Source: Halopseudomonas pelagia CL-AP6 (GTDB taxonomy: Bacteria > Pseudomonadota > Gammaproteobacteria > Pseudomonadales > Pseudomonadaceae). From it: DNA of 64,000 bases. Shown piece by piece: positions 11,506 to 19,648 of this stretch. A program made the position numbers and the translations under genes. The stretch lies in the NCBI RefSeq assembly GCF_000410875.1, contig NZ_AROI01000005.1, forward strand, positions 122,162-186,161, given 5' to 3'. The notes beneath the pieces are model-generated. The model saw only the letters and a list, made by a program, of their open reading frames with translations, did no database searches and was not told where the DNA came from. Every line of letters begins with the position of its first letter. The first letter of the stretch is position 1.

Positions 11506-13302
11506 TTAGGCCGGAAATAGCGGCCAGATCAACGGGATGATCAGCGTGGCAGTCGCCCACATGATCAGGTTCAGCGGAATGCCTATGCGCATGAAGTCGG
11601 TGAAGCGGTAGCCCCCGGCGCTGTAGACGAAAGTATTGGTCTGGTAGCCGATGGGCGTGGCGAAGCTGGCGCTGGCGGCGAACATCACGGCGACCACAAA
11701 AGGCCGGGGGTCTGCTCCCAGTTGCTGGGCTACCCCCATGGCGATGGGGGTTAGCAGCACTGCCACGGCATTGTTGCTAACCATCTCGGTCAGAAAAGAG
11801 GTAAGCAGGTAAATAAACGACAGCATGAACAGGGGGCCCAGTAATGGCGACAGACTCATGACCTGGGCGACTATGGTATCCACCAGCCCGACCTTGTTCA
11901 TCGCAATGCTGATCGCCAGCATGCCGAAAATGATCGTCAGAATCCGCCAGTCGATCGCCTTGTAGGCATCTTCGGTATCCAGGCACCCGCTTGCCAGCAC
12001 CACGGCAGTCGCGATCATGGCCAGCCCTTCAATAGGCATGATCTTGAAAGCGGCAAGTAACATAACCGCCAGTACTGCGGCTATCGCGATGGGCGCCTTG
12101 TCACGCCGATAGGCGCGTTCTTGTACGGTGTTCAAGCTGATCAGGTCGCCGTTGTCGGCGAACTTGCGGATCTGCGTTGGCGAGCCTTCTACCAGCATTA
12201 CATCGCCGAACTGCAACTGAAAATCGTCCAGATTGTCCTGAATGTTCTCGTTATGCCGATGAATGGCCAGCACGTGCATGCCGTAGCGCGCGGTCAGGTT
12301 GAGGTCGCGCATAGGCCGGTGGCTGTAGCGTGAGTTACGTCCGACAATGGCTTCGGCCAGCACCACATCACGGGTGGAGATGGTCTCGAAGTTGGCGGCT
12401 TGTTCGCGATTGAAGGTCAGCAGCCCGTTTTGCCGCAGCTCCATAAAGTCATGCATATTGGCGTGCAATATCAGGCGGTCGCCAGCACAGAGGAGGGTGC
12501 TGTTCACCGGCGTGGACAGCTCTTCATCGCCCCTAAAAATCTTCAGTACCTGAATGCCGCTATTGCCGTTGAGCTTGGCATCGGCGATGGTCTGGCTGAT
12601 GATCGGCGAGTCATGCGGGACCAGCAGTTCGGTCATAAACGGACGGCTTTGGTCCGGACGCAGCTGTTTGGATAAGCTTTCCCGGTCCGGCAGCAAGCGG
12701 TGCCCCACCAGCAAGATGAAACCGACGCCAATCACCGCCATGATCAGGCCTGGGAGGAATATATCGAACATCCCAAACGGCTCCATACCGTTCTGCCGGG
12801 CCACACCGTCAACCAGAATATTGGTCGAAGTACCGATCATGGTCATGGAGCCGCCTAAAATGGTGGCGTAGGACAGGGGAATGAGCATCTTCGATGCTTT
12901 GCTGCCGACCTGGGCGGCCAGGGTGACGGCGACGGGCGTCAGGATGGCAACCACCGGGGTGTTATTGATGAAGGTCGAGAGCACCAGCGCCGTGATCATT
13001 AGGCTGAACAGAGTGCGTAATGGGCTGCCGCCGCCCAGCTTCGCCAGCCATTTGCCCAGCGCGTCGACACAGCCGGTGCGCTCCAGTGCGGCGGAGAGTA
13101 TGAACATGCAGGCAATGGTGATTGGCGCGCTGTTGGACAGCACACTAAGGACGTCCCCGGCACTGAGCAGGCTGCTGGCCAACAACACGGCGACGGCAAT
13201 GCCGACCACTACGTCAGGGCTGAACTTTTCGCGGGCAAAGGCGTAGAACACCCAGCACAGCAGAGCGGCGACGCCAATCATTGGCAGGGAATCCCAGTTC
13301 AT
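11506..13302 (-). CDS. SLC13/DASS-type anion permease with RCK-C domains
   Basis: The 598-aa inner-membrane protein has about 10-12 hydrophobic segments in two blocks. Between them, around residues 200-390, lies a soluble region with two TrkA-C (RCK-C) domains (DSPIISQTIADAKL...; IVGRNSRYSHRPMRDLNL...). The N-terminal block holds the family signature STFINNTPVVAILTPVAV and the C-terminal block has TEMVSNNAVAVLLTPIA. Relatives carry sulfate, dicarboxylates or other anions with sodium; the substrate cannot be told from sequence. The ATG at 13302 (MNWDSLPMIGVAALLCW) puts a membrane helix at the N-terminus; the frame upstream of it is non-hydrophobic and is left out. It converges on metY. Confidence 0.85.
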   Translation of the reverse strand: MNWDSLPMIGVAALLCWVFYAFAREKFSPDVVVGIAVAVLLASSLLSAGDVLSVLSNSAPITIACMFILSAALERTGCVDALGKWLAKLGGGSPLRTLFSLMITALVLSTFINNTPVVAILTPVAVTLAAQVGSKASKMLIPLSYATILGGSMTMIGTSTNILVDGVARQNGMEPFGMFDIFLPGLIMAVIGVGFILLVGHRLLPDRESLSKQLRPDQSRPFMTELLVPHDSPIISQTIADAKLNGNSGIQVLKIFRGDEELSTPVNSTLLCAGDRLILHANMHDFMELRQNGLLTFNREQAANFETISTRDVVLAEAIVGRNSRYSHRPMRDLNLTARYGMHVLAIHRHNENIQDNLDDFQLQFGDVMLVEGSPTQIRKFADNGDLISLNTVQERAYRRDKAPIAIAAVLAVMLLAAFKIMPIEGLAMIATAVVLASGCLDTEDAYKAIDWRILTIIFGMLAISIAMNKVGLVDTIVAQVMSLSPLLGPLFMLSFIYLLTSFLTEMVSNNAVAVLLTPIAMGVAQQLGADPRPFVVAVMFAASASFATPIGYQTNTFVYSAGGYRFTDFMRIGIPLNLIMWATATLIIPLIWPLFPA

Positions 13303-13414
13303 TGGTAACCTGAATCTCGTATGAGGTATCGGCTCCGCGAACCGGAAGCCATCAGGCCGCCACAATAAAAGGGATCGTTAAGTCTGTCCAAGCACGAAAA
13401 CTGATTTTCATATT

Positions 13415-13431
13415 CACTTATGGAATAAGTG
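13415..13431. promoter_or_regulatory. Short inverted repeat in the divergent region
   Basis: CACTTAT (13415-13421) and ATAAGTG (13425-13431) form a perfect 7-bp dyad in an AT-rich stretch between the permease and the acyl-CoA dehydrogenase. It may be an operator for either gene. Apart from this and the promoter at 13575-13615, I see nothing in the 374-bp gap. Confidence 0.3.
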
Positions 13432-13574
13432 TTTTGGCGGGTAATCAGCGTTCTAGCTGAGTGCTTTCAAGGAAGAGGCCGTGTCACTTGCAAGTTGTCT
13501 CGAAAAGGGTACAGCTCAGGTAGCGGCGGGCCTGAAGGTTACCTTATAGCTTTGTATCAATCAGTGTAATGCGC

Positions 13575-13615
13575 GGGTCAATAGCTTGACCCTGCTAACC
13601 GCCTGGCCGTATGTT
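13575..13615 (+). promoter_or_regulatory. Promoter with overlapping operator-like dyad for the first acyl-CoA dehydrogenase
   Basis: GGGTCAA (13575-13581) TAGC TTGACCC (13586-13592) is a perfect 7-bp dyad. Its right arm contains the -35 box TTGACC (13586-13591), 18 bp before TATGTT (13610-13615). The expected start near 13622 precedes the ATG at 13677. A repressor bound to the dyad would block polymerase. The likely class is a TetR- or GntR-type fatty-acid regulator, which is inference. Confidence 0.45.
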
Positions 13616-13676
13616 CAAACAACTGTATGAATTCGTATCGGCCGGTATGGTCCTGCCGATCTGTGGAGACAATAGC

Positions 13677-15467
13677 ATGCCTACTTACAAAGCCCCCCTC
13701 CGTGACATGCGCTTCGTGATGGACGAAGTGTTCGATTTTCCTGCCGGTTATGAAACCCATGGTCACACTGATGCAACGCCGGATATGGTCAGCGCGATTC
13801 TTGAAGAAAGCGCCAAATTCGCTGGCGAAGTGTTGGCGCCGCTGAACCGCAGCGGTGATGAGGAAGGTTGTCATATTGATGATGGCGTTGTCACTACGCC
13901 CAAGGGTTTCAAGGAAGCCTACCAGCAATATGTCGACAATGGCTGGGGCTCGATGACCGGTCCGGTCGAGTACGGCGGGCAGGGTCTGCCAGTTTCTTTG
14001 GGTCTGGTGGTGGCGGAGATGACGGCGTCGGCTAACTATGCCTGGAGCATGTATCCTGGCCTGAGCCATGGCTGCTCGGCTGCCATTCGTGCCCATGGCA
14101 GCCCAGAGCAGAAAGAGTTGTATCTGAACAAGCTGGTGCCTGGCACCTGGACTGGCTCCATGTGCCTGACCGAACCCCATTGCGGTACCGATCTGGGTCT
14201 GACCAAAACCCGTGCGATACCGCGTGACGATGGCAGTTACGAAATCACTGGCACCAAGATATTTATTTCCTGTGGCGAACATGACTTTGCCGAAAATATC
14301 GTGCACCTGGTACTGGCCAAGTTGCCCGATGCGCCCGCTGGCACCAAGGGTATTTCGCTGTTCATCGTGCCCAAGTTTCTGCCCGACGCCAATGGTGAGG
14401 TGGGTGAGCGCAACGGCGTGAAGTGCGGGTCCCTGGAGCACAAGATGGGGATCAAGGCCTCTGCTACCTGCGTACTGAACTTTGACGGCGCCACCGGCTT
14501 TCTGATCGGCGAGATCAACAAGGGTCTGAACTGCATGTTCACCATGATGAACCACGCACGCCTGGGTACCGGCATGCAGGGTTTGTGTCATGGCGAGGCG
14601 TCTTACCAGACCGCTATTGCCTATGCCAAGGATCGCCTGCAGATGCGCGCCCTGTCAGGCCCAGCGGCACCGGACAAACCGGCCGATCCGATTATCGTAC
14701 ATCCCGATGTGCGTCGTATGTTGCTGACCATGAAGGCCTTCAACGAGGGCAACCGTGCGCTGGCTTATTACACCGCGCAATTGCTGGACAAGGCACATTA
14801 TTCTCAGGATGAAGCGGTGCGTGCCAACGCTGATGATCAATTGGCGTTCCTGACGCCCATCTGCAAGGCGTTTATGACCGAGACTGGCCTGGAAGTTACT
14901 AACCACGGCATGCAGGTTTTCGGTGGTCATGGCTACATCCGTGAATGGGGCCAGGAGCAGCAGATGCGCGATTGCCGTATTAGCCTGCTGTATGAAGGCA
15001 CTAACGGCATCCAAGCGCTGGATCTGTTGGGCCGCAAAGTATTGATGAGCCAGGGCAAGATGCAGCGCGCCTTCACCAAGCAAGTGCACCTGTTTTGCCA
15101 GGCCAATGAAGGGCACACTACCCTGGGTGAGTATGTGGCCAAGTTGAACAAGCTGAACGCCGAGTGGGGTGAGCTGACTCAGAAGATTGCCATGCGCTCT
15201 ATGCAGAATCGCGAGGAAGTCGGTGCTGCGGCGATGGATTTCCTCATGTACTCGGGCTATGTGACCCTGGCGTTCTTCTGGCTGAAAATGGCTGTAGCTG
15301 CCCAGGCAACCCTGGACGCAGGCACCTCCGAGGAAGACTTCTACAAAGCCAAACTGGCTACCCAGGAATTCTACTTCAAGCGTCTTCTGCCGCGTGCTCG
15401 TGCACACGTTGAAGCGCTGGAGTCTGGTGCCGATTCGCTAATGCAGATGACGGCGGAGCAGTTCTAG
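13677..15467 (+). CDS. Acyl-CoA dehydrogenase, DmdC/FadE type (copy 1)
   Basis: This flavoprotein of 596 aa should oxidise an acyl-CoA to the trans-2-enoyl-CoA. It is longer than the classical ~380-aa enzymes and carries the extra C-terminal domain of the family that includes 3-methylmercaptopropionyl-CoA dehydrogenase and the Pseudomonas FadE1/FadE2 enzymes. Recognisable blocks are YKAPLRDMRFVMDEVF at the N-terminus, the FAD/substrate block MCLTEPHCGTDLGLTKTRA, HKMGIKASATCVLNFDGA, QVFGGHGYIREWGQEQQMRD and LLYEGTNGIQALDLLGRK. The ATG at 13677 has GGAGA 7 nt upstream; the longer frame starts inside the promoter. A terminator follows, so the two dehydrogenase genes are probably separate units. 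Chain-length preference is not readable. Confidence 0.9.
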   Translation: MPTYKAPLRDMRFVMDEVFDFPAGYETHGHTDATPDMVSAILEESAKFAGEVLAPLNRSGDEEGCHIDDGVVTTPKGFKEAYQQYVDNGWGSMTGPVEYGGQGLPVSLGLVVAEMTASANYAWSMYPGLSHGCSAAIRAHGSPEQKELYLNKLVPGTWTGSMCLTEPHCGTDLGLTKTRAIPRDDGSYEITGTKIFISCGEHDFAENIVHLVLAKLPDAPAGTKGISLFIVPKFLPDANGEVGERNGVKCGSLEHKMGIKASATCVLNFDGATGFLIGEINKGLNCMFTMMNHARLGTGMQGLCHGEASYQTAIAYAKDRLQMRALSGPAAPDKPADPIIVHPDVRRMLLTMKAFNEGNRALAYYTAQLLDKAHYSQDEAVRANADDQLAFLTPICKAFMTETGLEVTNHGMQVFGGHGYIREWGQEQQMRDCRISLLYEGTNGIQALDLLGRKVLMSQGKMQRAFTKQVHLFCQANEGHTTLGEYVAKLNKLNAEWGELTQKIAMRSMQNREEVGAAAMDFLMYSGYVTLAFFWLKMAVAAQATLDAGTSEEDFYKAKLATQEFYFKRLLPRARAHVEALESGADSLMQMTAEQF

Positions 15468-15490
15468 GCTCTAGCTGGAAGCTCTAAGCA

Positions 15491-15516
15491 AAGCCCCGAC
15501 TGGTTCGGGGCTTTTT
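15491..15516 (+). terminator. Rho-independent terminator after acyl-CoA dehydrogenase copy 1
   Basis: AAGCCCCGA (15491-15499), a 5-nt loop and TCGGGGCTT (15505-15513) are followed by TTT and a T-rich run. Confidence 0.9.
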
Positions 15517-15771
15517 GTTTTCTGTTGCTTGGCTATGGGTGAGTGTGTGTCGCAGCGCCAACTGGCCTGCATGTGACTTATTTGCTGTCAGCCAAAACTT
15601 TTTACTGTCTCTGGGGGAATTGCCGAGCTTTTTCTGCTGGCGAGATCCAGTGTTGTGACCAGTATTTACAAAGTAGTCATATAAAGACGCTGTTACCAAA
15701 AACGTTGCCGCGCTACAATGCGCGGATGTTCCGGACTGTCCCGGGCGCAATGATTGCTAGAGGAGTTTCCC
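15517..15771 (+). promoter_or_regulatory. Leader and probable promoter region of the second acyl-CoA dehydrogenase
   Basis: This AT-richer gap has no gene. TACAAT at 15714-15719 is a good -10 candidate, but no convincing -35 stands 16-18 bp upstream, so the promoter may need an activator. AGGAG at 15761-15765 is the ribosome site of the next gene. Confidence 0.35.
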
Positions 15772-17559
15772 ATGGCCGACTACAAAGCCCCCCTGCGTGA
15801 TATTCGTTTCGTATTGAATGAAGTATTTGAAGCCGACAAGTTGTGGCAGAGCCTGCCAGGACTGGACGGCGCCATCGATGCGGAAACGGCAGATGCGATG
15901 CTCGAAGAAGCCGGCAAGATTACCTCGCAGACCATTGCTCCGCTGAACCGCAGTGGTGATGAAGAGGGCGCCAAGTGGGATAACGGTGTGGTGACTACAC
16001 CTGCCGGTTTCAAGCAAGCCTATAGCACTTATGCCGAGGGCGGCTGGGTGGGTCTGGGTGGTAACCCCGAGTTTGGTGGTTTGGGTATGCCCAAGACCCT
16101 CGGCGTTCAGGTTGAAGAAATGGTCTACGGTGCGAACAACAGTTTTGCCCTTTATCCTGCTTTGACGGCCGGTTGCTGCCTGGCGCTCGACGCCCACGGC
16201 AGTGAAGAACTTAAGCAGGCTTATTTGCCCAACCTGTACGCCGGTACCTGGGCGGGCACCATGTGTTTGACCGAACCGCATTGCGGTACCGATCTGGGCA
16301 TCATCCGTACCAAGGCGGTACCGCAGGCGGATGGCAGCTATGCAGTGACCGGGACCAAGATCTTCATCACCGGTGGCGAGCACGACCTGACCGAGAACAT
16401 CATCCACCTGGTGTTGGCCAAGTTGCCCGACGCACCGGCCGGCCCCAAGGGTATTTCCCTGTTTCTGGTGCCCAAGTTTCTGGTCAATGCCGATGGCAGC
16501 CTGGGCGAGCGCAATCCGGTCAGTTGTGGCTCCATCGAGCACAAGATGGGTATCAAGGCCTCTGCTACCTGCGTGATGAACTTCGATGGCGCCCAAGGTT
16601 ATCTTATCGGTGAAGTGAACAAGGGCTTGAACGCCATGTTCACCATGATGAACTACGAGCGTCTATCCATTGGTATCCAGGGCATTGGCTGTTCCGAAGC
16701 CTCTTATCAGAGCGCCGTGGCCTATGCTCGTGACCGCATTCAGAGCCGCGCGCCGACCGGCGCCCAGCAGCCAGACAAAGCTGCCGACCCGATCATCGTG
16801 CACCCTGATGTGCGCCGCATGCTGCTGACTATCAAGGCGATGACTGAGGGTAGTCGTGCGTTTTCTACCTATGTTGGCTCGCAGCTGGATATCAGCAAAT
16901 ATGCCGATGATGCCGAGATCAAGAAGAAGGGTGAGGACCTAGTCGCGCTGTTGACGCCGGTAGCCAAGGCGTTCTTTACCGACGTAGGTCTGGAAAACTG
17001 CATTCATGGCCAGCAGGTGTTTGGCGGCCACGGTTATGTGCGTGAGTGGGGCCAGGAGCAGTTGGTGCGCGATGTGCGCATTGCGCAGATTTATGAGGGC
17101 ACCAACGGCATTCAGGCGCTGGACCTTATGGGCCGCAAGACAGTGGCCAATAACGGTGCATTCGTGAAGGTCTTTATCAAGGAAGTGCGCGACTTTATTG
17201 CGGGTAATACCGATCAGGCGCTCGTCGAGTTCGTCCAGCCGCTGGCCAAGGCTATAGATAACCTGGAAGAGCTGACCGGCGTAGTGATTGACCGCAGCAA
17301 AACCAACGCGAACGAGATTGGCGCCGCCTCGGTCGAGTACCTGCATGTATTCGGTTACACCGCTTATGCTTACATGTGGGCGAGGATGGCCAAAGCTGCC
17401 AATGCGCGCTTGGATACCGACACCGATGGTTTTTATCAGGCCAAGATTGGCACCGGGCGTTTCTTCGTCAAGCGTCTTCTGCCACGGATTCATTCGTTGA
17501 GCGAATCCGTTCGGGCCGGTAGTGAATCCTTGTACGAGCTGGATGCAGCGCAATTCTGA
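15772..17559 (+). CDS. Acyl-CoA dehydrogenase, DmdC/FadE type (copy 2)
   Basis: This 595-aa paralogue of the preceding gene has the same block order: DYKAPLRDIRFVLNEVF, MCLTEPHCGTDLGIIRTKA, HKMGIKASATCVMNFDGA, QVFGGHGYVREWGQEQLVRD, YEGTNGIQALDLMGRK. The two diverge most in the N-terminal 80 residues and in the C-terminal domain, which fits different acyl-chain preferences. The pair resembles the tandem PA0506/PA0508-type genes of P. aeruginosa (from memory). The start at 15772 has AGGAG six bases upstream and MADYKAPLRD is the family start; the ATG at 15754 lies before the ribosome site. The gene ends 8 bp before a dyad and about 120 bp before the small RNA described below. Confidence 0.9.
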   Translation: MADYKAPLRDIRFVLNEVFEADKLWQSLPGLDGAIDAETADAMLEEAGKITSQTIAPLNRSGDEEGAKWDNGVVTTPAGFKQAYSTYAEGGWVGLGGNPEFGGLGMPKTLGVQVEEMVYGANNSFALYPALTAGCCLALDAHGSEELKQAYLPNLYAGTWAGTMCLTEPHCGTDLGIIRTKAVPQADGSYAVTGTKIFITGGEHDLTENIIHLVLAKLPDAPAGPKGISLFLVPKFLVNADGSLGERNPVSCGSIEHKMGIKASATCVMNFDGAQGYLIGEVNKGLNAMFTMMNYERLSIGIQGIGCSEASYQSAVAYARDRIQSRAPTGAQQPDKAADPIIVHPDVRRMLLTIKAMTEGSRAFSTYVGSQLDISKYADDAEIKKKGEDLVALLTPVAKAFFTDVGLENCIHGQQVFGGHGYVREWGQEQLVRDVRIAQIYEGTNGIQALDLMGRKTVANNGAFVKVFIKEVRDFIAGNTDQALVEFVQPLAKAIDNLEELTGVVIDRSKTNANEIGAASVEYLHVFGYTAYAYMWARMAKAANARLDTDTDGFYQAKIGTGRFFVKRLLPRIHSLSESVRAGSESLYELDAAQF

Positions 17560-17567
17560 TACAGCCC

Positions 17568-17607
17568 TTTGACATGCTTGCGTCGAAGATGGCGCAAGTA
17601 TGTCAAA
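17568..17607. promoter_or_regulatory. 15-bp imperfect inverted repeat between dehydrogenase and GacA box
   Basis: TTTGACATGCTTGCG (17568-17582) and CGCAAGTATGTCAAA (17593-17607) pair along 15 positions with one G-T wobble. The dyad ends two bases before the GacA box. It could be a protein site in the rsmY control region or a hairpin at the 3' end of the dehydrogenase mRNA; there is no T-run. Confidence 0.55.
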
Positions 17608-17608
17608 T

Positions 17609-17626
17609 TGTAAGCGTTGGCTTACA
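17609..17626. promoter_or_regulatory. GacA box (UAS) of the rsm small RNA
   Basis: TGTAAG CGTTGG CTTACA matches the GacA upstream activating site TGTAAG-N6-CTTACA exactly. In pseudomonads this site is tied to rsmX/Y/Z genes activated by the GacS/GacA two-component system. It is centred about 66 bp before the proposed RNA start. Confidence 0.92.
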
Positions 17627-17682
17627 TGTGTTGGTGGTAATTGACTATGGGCGCATTCTGCGTTTCTGCGTAACATTGTGTT

Positions 17683-17810
17683 CGCTAGGAGCAACGCAGG
17701 AAGCGCCAAAAAATAACATGGAGTAGGGACAGTGCCTGGAGGCACCACGATTTAAGGATGATCAGGAACAAAGTTCTGCAAAACCCCGCCTAGGCGGGGT
17801 TTTCTTTTTT
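17683..17810 (+). ncRNA. rsmY: RsmY-like CsrA/RsmA-sequestering small RNA
   Basis: The predicted ~125-nt RNA has seven GGA motifs, starting at 17688, 17699, 17720, 17727, 17738, 17756 and 17765. One is displayed in a model hairpin, GTGCC-TGGA-GGCAC (17732-17745), the preferred RsmA/CsrA target, and CGCAGGAAGCGCC (17695-17707) resembles the 5' hairpin of known RsmY. A terminator closes it. A perfect GacA box lies upstream and TAACAT (17671-17676) is a likely -10. The known role of this RNA class is to titrate RsmA/RsmE and so release mRNAs for secretion, biofilm and secondary metabolism. The 5' end is estimated. The name rsmY, rather than rsmX or rsmZ, rests on remembered similarity and on the neighbouring acyl-CoA dehydrogenase gene. 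Confidence 0.88.
17780..17810 (+). terminator. Terminator of the rsm RNA (probably bidirectional)
   Basis: AAAACCCCGCC (17780-17790), a 2-nt gap and GGCGGGGTTTT (17793-17803) are followed by CTTTTTT. The A/T flanks are symmetric, so it can also end transcription of the hydratase gene that arrives from the minus strand. Confidence 0.93.
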
Positions 17811-17833
17811 CGCCTCAGCCAATTTCGCTTGCG

Positions 17834-18622
17834 TCAGCTGAAGCGACATTCCAGGCTGCCCAGCGCGCCTATTTCAAGCCGTATCTTATCTCCCGCCTTG
17901 GTCTCGACCATAGGCCCCAGTGAACCTGACAGAATCAGTTCTCCAGCCTTGATCGGCGTGCCTCTTCGTGCAAGTTCGCGCACCAGCCACAGGCAAGCGG
18001 TAAGCGGGTTGCCCATGCACTGGCGTGAATGGCCGGTCACCACTGGATCATTGTTGCGGTATAGCTTCATCTCCAGATTGGCCAGGTCGAGCTGACGCGG
18101 GTCCTTAAGCTCGCTGCCCAGCACATAGAGGCCGGAGGAGAGATTATCCGCCGCCGCGTCGAACAGGCTTTTCGGCCAGCCGGCGAAGGCCGAATCGCAG
18201 ATTTCCAGTGCAGGTAGTACGCCTTTCATGCCATCCAGCAGCGCCTCTTGGCTCAGCTGTGGATCGTCCAGCGTAGTCTGGAACAGAAACGCCACTTCCC
18301 CTTCCAGTTTCGGGCTGATCAGTTGCGATGAGGCTATGGTATCGCCGTCCAGATAGTCCCAGCCCGATAGCAAATGGCCAAATAGCGGATGATCCAGCGC
18401 CATGGCTTCCTGCACTTGGGAATTGGTCACGCCAAGCTTGTAACCGGCCAGCATTTGACCGTCGAAACCCCATTGCTCGATCAATTCTGCCTGGACCGCA
18501 TAAGCCTGCTCCAGTGTTTCGATCCCGTAGGGTCCGGCGACCGGGTCGCACGGCGCTGCGTTTTGCCGCGCCGCAAACAACACCTCTGCCGCCCCCCTGG
18601 CATTGAATAAATCTGCTTTCAT
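17834..18622 (-). CDS. 2-keto-4-pentenoate hydratase / fumarylacetoacetase-family enzyme
   Basis: This 262-aa cytoplasmic enzyme is of the MhpD/DmpE type, which add water to 2-hydroxypenta-2,4-dienoates or decarboxylate 4-oxalocrotonate in aromatic meta-cleavage pathways. Supporting features are the length, the block AGYKLGVTNSQVQEAMALD, the metal-binding region KLEGEVAFLFQ and the C-terminal GELILSGSLGPMVE. No other meta-pathway gene is nearby, so the substrate may not be aromatic. Its ATG overlaps the stop of the TauD-like gene by ATGA, so the two are co-translated and probably act in sequence. Confidence 0.78.
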   Translation of the reverse strand: MKADLFNARGAAEVLFAARQNAAPCDPVAGPYGIETLEQAYAVQAELIEQWGFDGQMLAGYKLGVTNSQVQEAMALDHPLFGHLLSGWDYLDGDTIASSQLISPKLEGEVAFLFQTTLDDPQLSQEALLDGMKGVLPALEICDSAFAGWPKSLFDAAADNLSSGLYVLGSELKDPRQLDLANLEMKLYRNNDPVVTGHSRQCMGNPLTACLWLVRELARRGTPIKAGELILSGSLGPMVETKAGDKIRLEIGALGSLECRFS

Positions 18623-19527
18623 TCCGCACTCCCGCGCAGTGGTTTGTCGCCCACTACGGTAGTACGGAACATCTCCCGGCGGTTACCAAAATAATCGGAT
18701 ACCGGCTGATGCCATACACAACGGTTATCCCATATCGCCAGCGTGCCGGGTGTCCAGCGCATGCGCACGGTAAAGGCCGGGGCGGTGGCGATGCTGAACA
18801 GGTAGTCGAGTATCGGCCGCGCTTCTTCGGCCTTCATGCCTTCGATGCCCAGGGTGTAGGCCGGGTTGGCGAACAGTACGTTGCGGCCGGTCTCAGGATG
18901 CCGGGTAATCAGTGGGTGGCTGCGCACATCATGATCGACATTTTCCCCGTAGAGAATCTGCATGCTCTCTAGGCCAGCGTTGTGCTTGGCATTCGGGCCA
19001 TAGCCAAATTCCGGGCTGTTGACGCCATTCAGGCCGTGCAACATTTTGCGCATCGCCGGCGATAGCCATTCACAGGCCAGGTACATATTGTTGAACAGGG
19101 TGTCGCCGCCGACCTCCGGCACATCGTGGCCGTAGAGCAGGGTGAAGGCCGGGGGGCGTTCCTGAAAGGTCCAGTCCGAATGCCAGGCGCCGCCAAAAAC
19201 AAAGGGCGTACCTTCGCCGGCTTCCTTGACCACGTGCACCACATGCGGATGATCGGCCATGGGTTTGACGTAAGGCTCGATGCCAAATTCGCCGAAGCGT
19301 AGGGAGACGGCTTCGAGCTGTTCTACGCTCAGCGATTGATCACGAATAAACAGCACCTGATGATCCATCAATGCCTGACGCAGTTCGGCCTGGCCAGCCT
19401 CGGACAGGTCATTCAGGTCGATATCATGGATATCCGCGCCGAGCGATCCGGCGACAGGCGACACACGGAAGTGCTGGCTCGGTCGAGCTTGGTTGTTGCG
19501 CGCAGTGGTATAGAAAAATTCGGGCAT
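18619..19527 (-). CDS. TauD/TfdA-family Fe(II)/2-oxoglutarate dioxygenase
   Basis: This 302-aa enzyme has the facial triad H116-x-D118 (AWHSDWT) and distal H273 (WDNRCVWHQ), with R288 (REMFRTT) for 2-oxoglutarate. Family members hydroxylate sulfonates, chlorophenoxyacetates or other small acids and so release the leaving group. It leads a two-gene unit with the hydratase-like gene and is divergent from an AraC regulator whose probable operator lies between them. The substrate is unknown; the hydratase partner argues for a carboxylic acid rather than taurine, and no sulfonate transporter is beside it. Confidence 0.85.
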   Translation of the reverse strand: MPEFFYTTARNNQARPSQHFRVSPVAGSLGADIHDIDLNDLSEAGQAELRQALMDHQVLFIRDQSLSVEQLEAVSLRFGEFGIEPYVKPMADHPHVVHVVKEAGEGTPFVFGGAWHSDWTFQERPPAFTLLYGHDVPEVGGDTLFNNMYLACEWLSPAMRKMLHGLNGVNSPEFGYGPNAKHNAGLESMQILYGENVDHDVRSHPLITRHPETGRNVLFANPAYTLGIEGMKAEEARPILDYLFSIATAPAFTVRMRWTPGTLAIWDNRCVWHQPVSDYFGNRREMFRTTVVGDKPLRGSAE

Positions 19528-19590
19528 GGCGGTTAACTCTTGTTATAGGTTTTTGTCAGATCAGCATGCCCTAGGGCCTATACTCCTGCC

Positions 19591-19627
19591 ATGACAATTT
19601 CTGCCATGCTATGACATTTACTGCCAT
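19591..19627. promoter_or_regulatory. Tandem AraC-type operator (two 17-bp direct repeats)
   Basis: ATGACAATTTCTGCCAT (19591-19607) and ATGACATTTACTGCCAT (19611-19627) match at 15 of 17 positions with a 20-bp period, about two helical turns. This is the geometry seen for AraC-family dimers on direct repeats. It lies 22 bp before the regulator ATG and about 65 bp before the TauD-like gene, so it can serve both. Confidence 0.7.
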
Positions 19628-19648
19628 ATCGTTGAATGGACTATTCGT

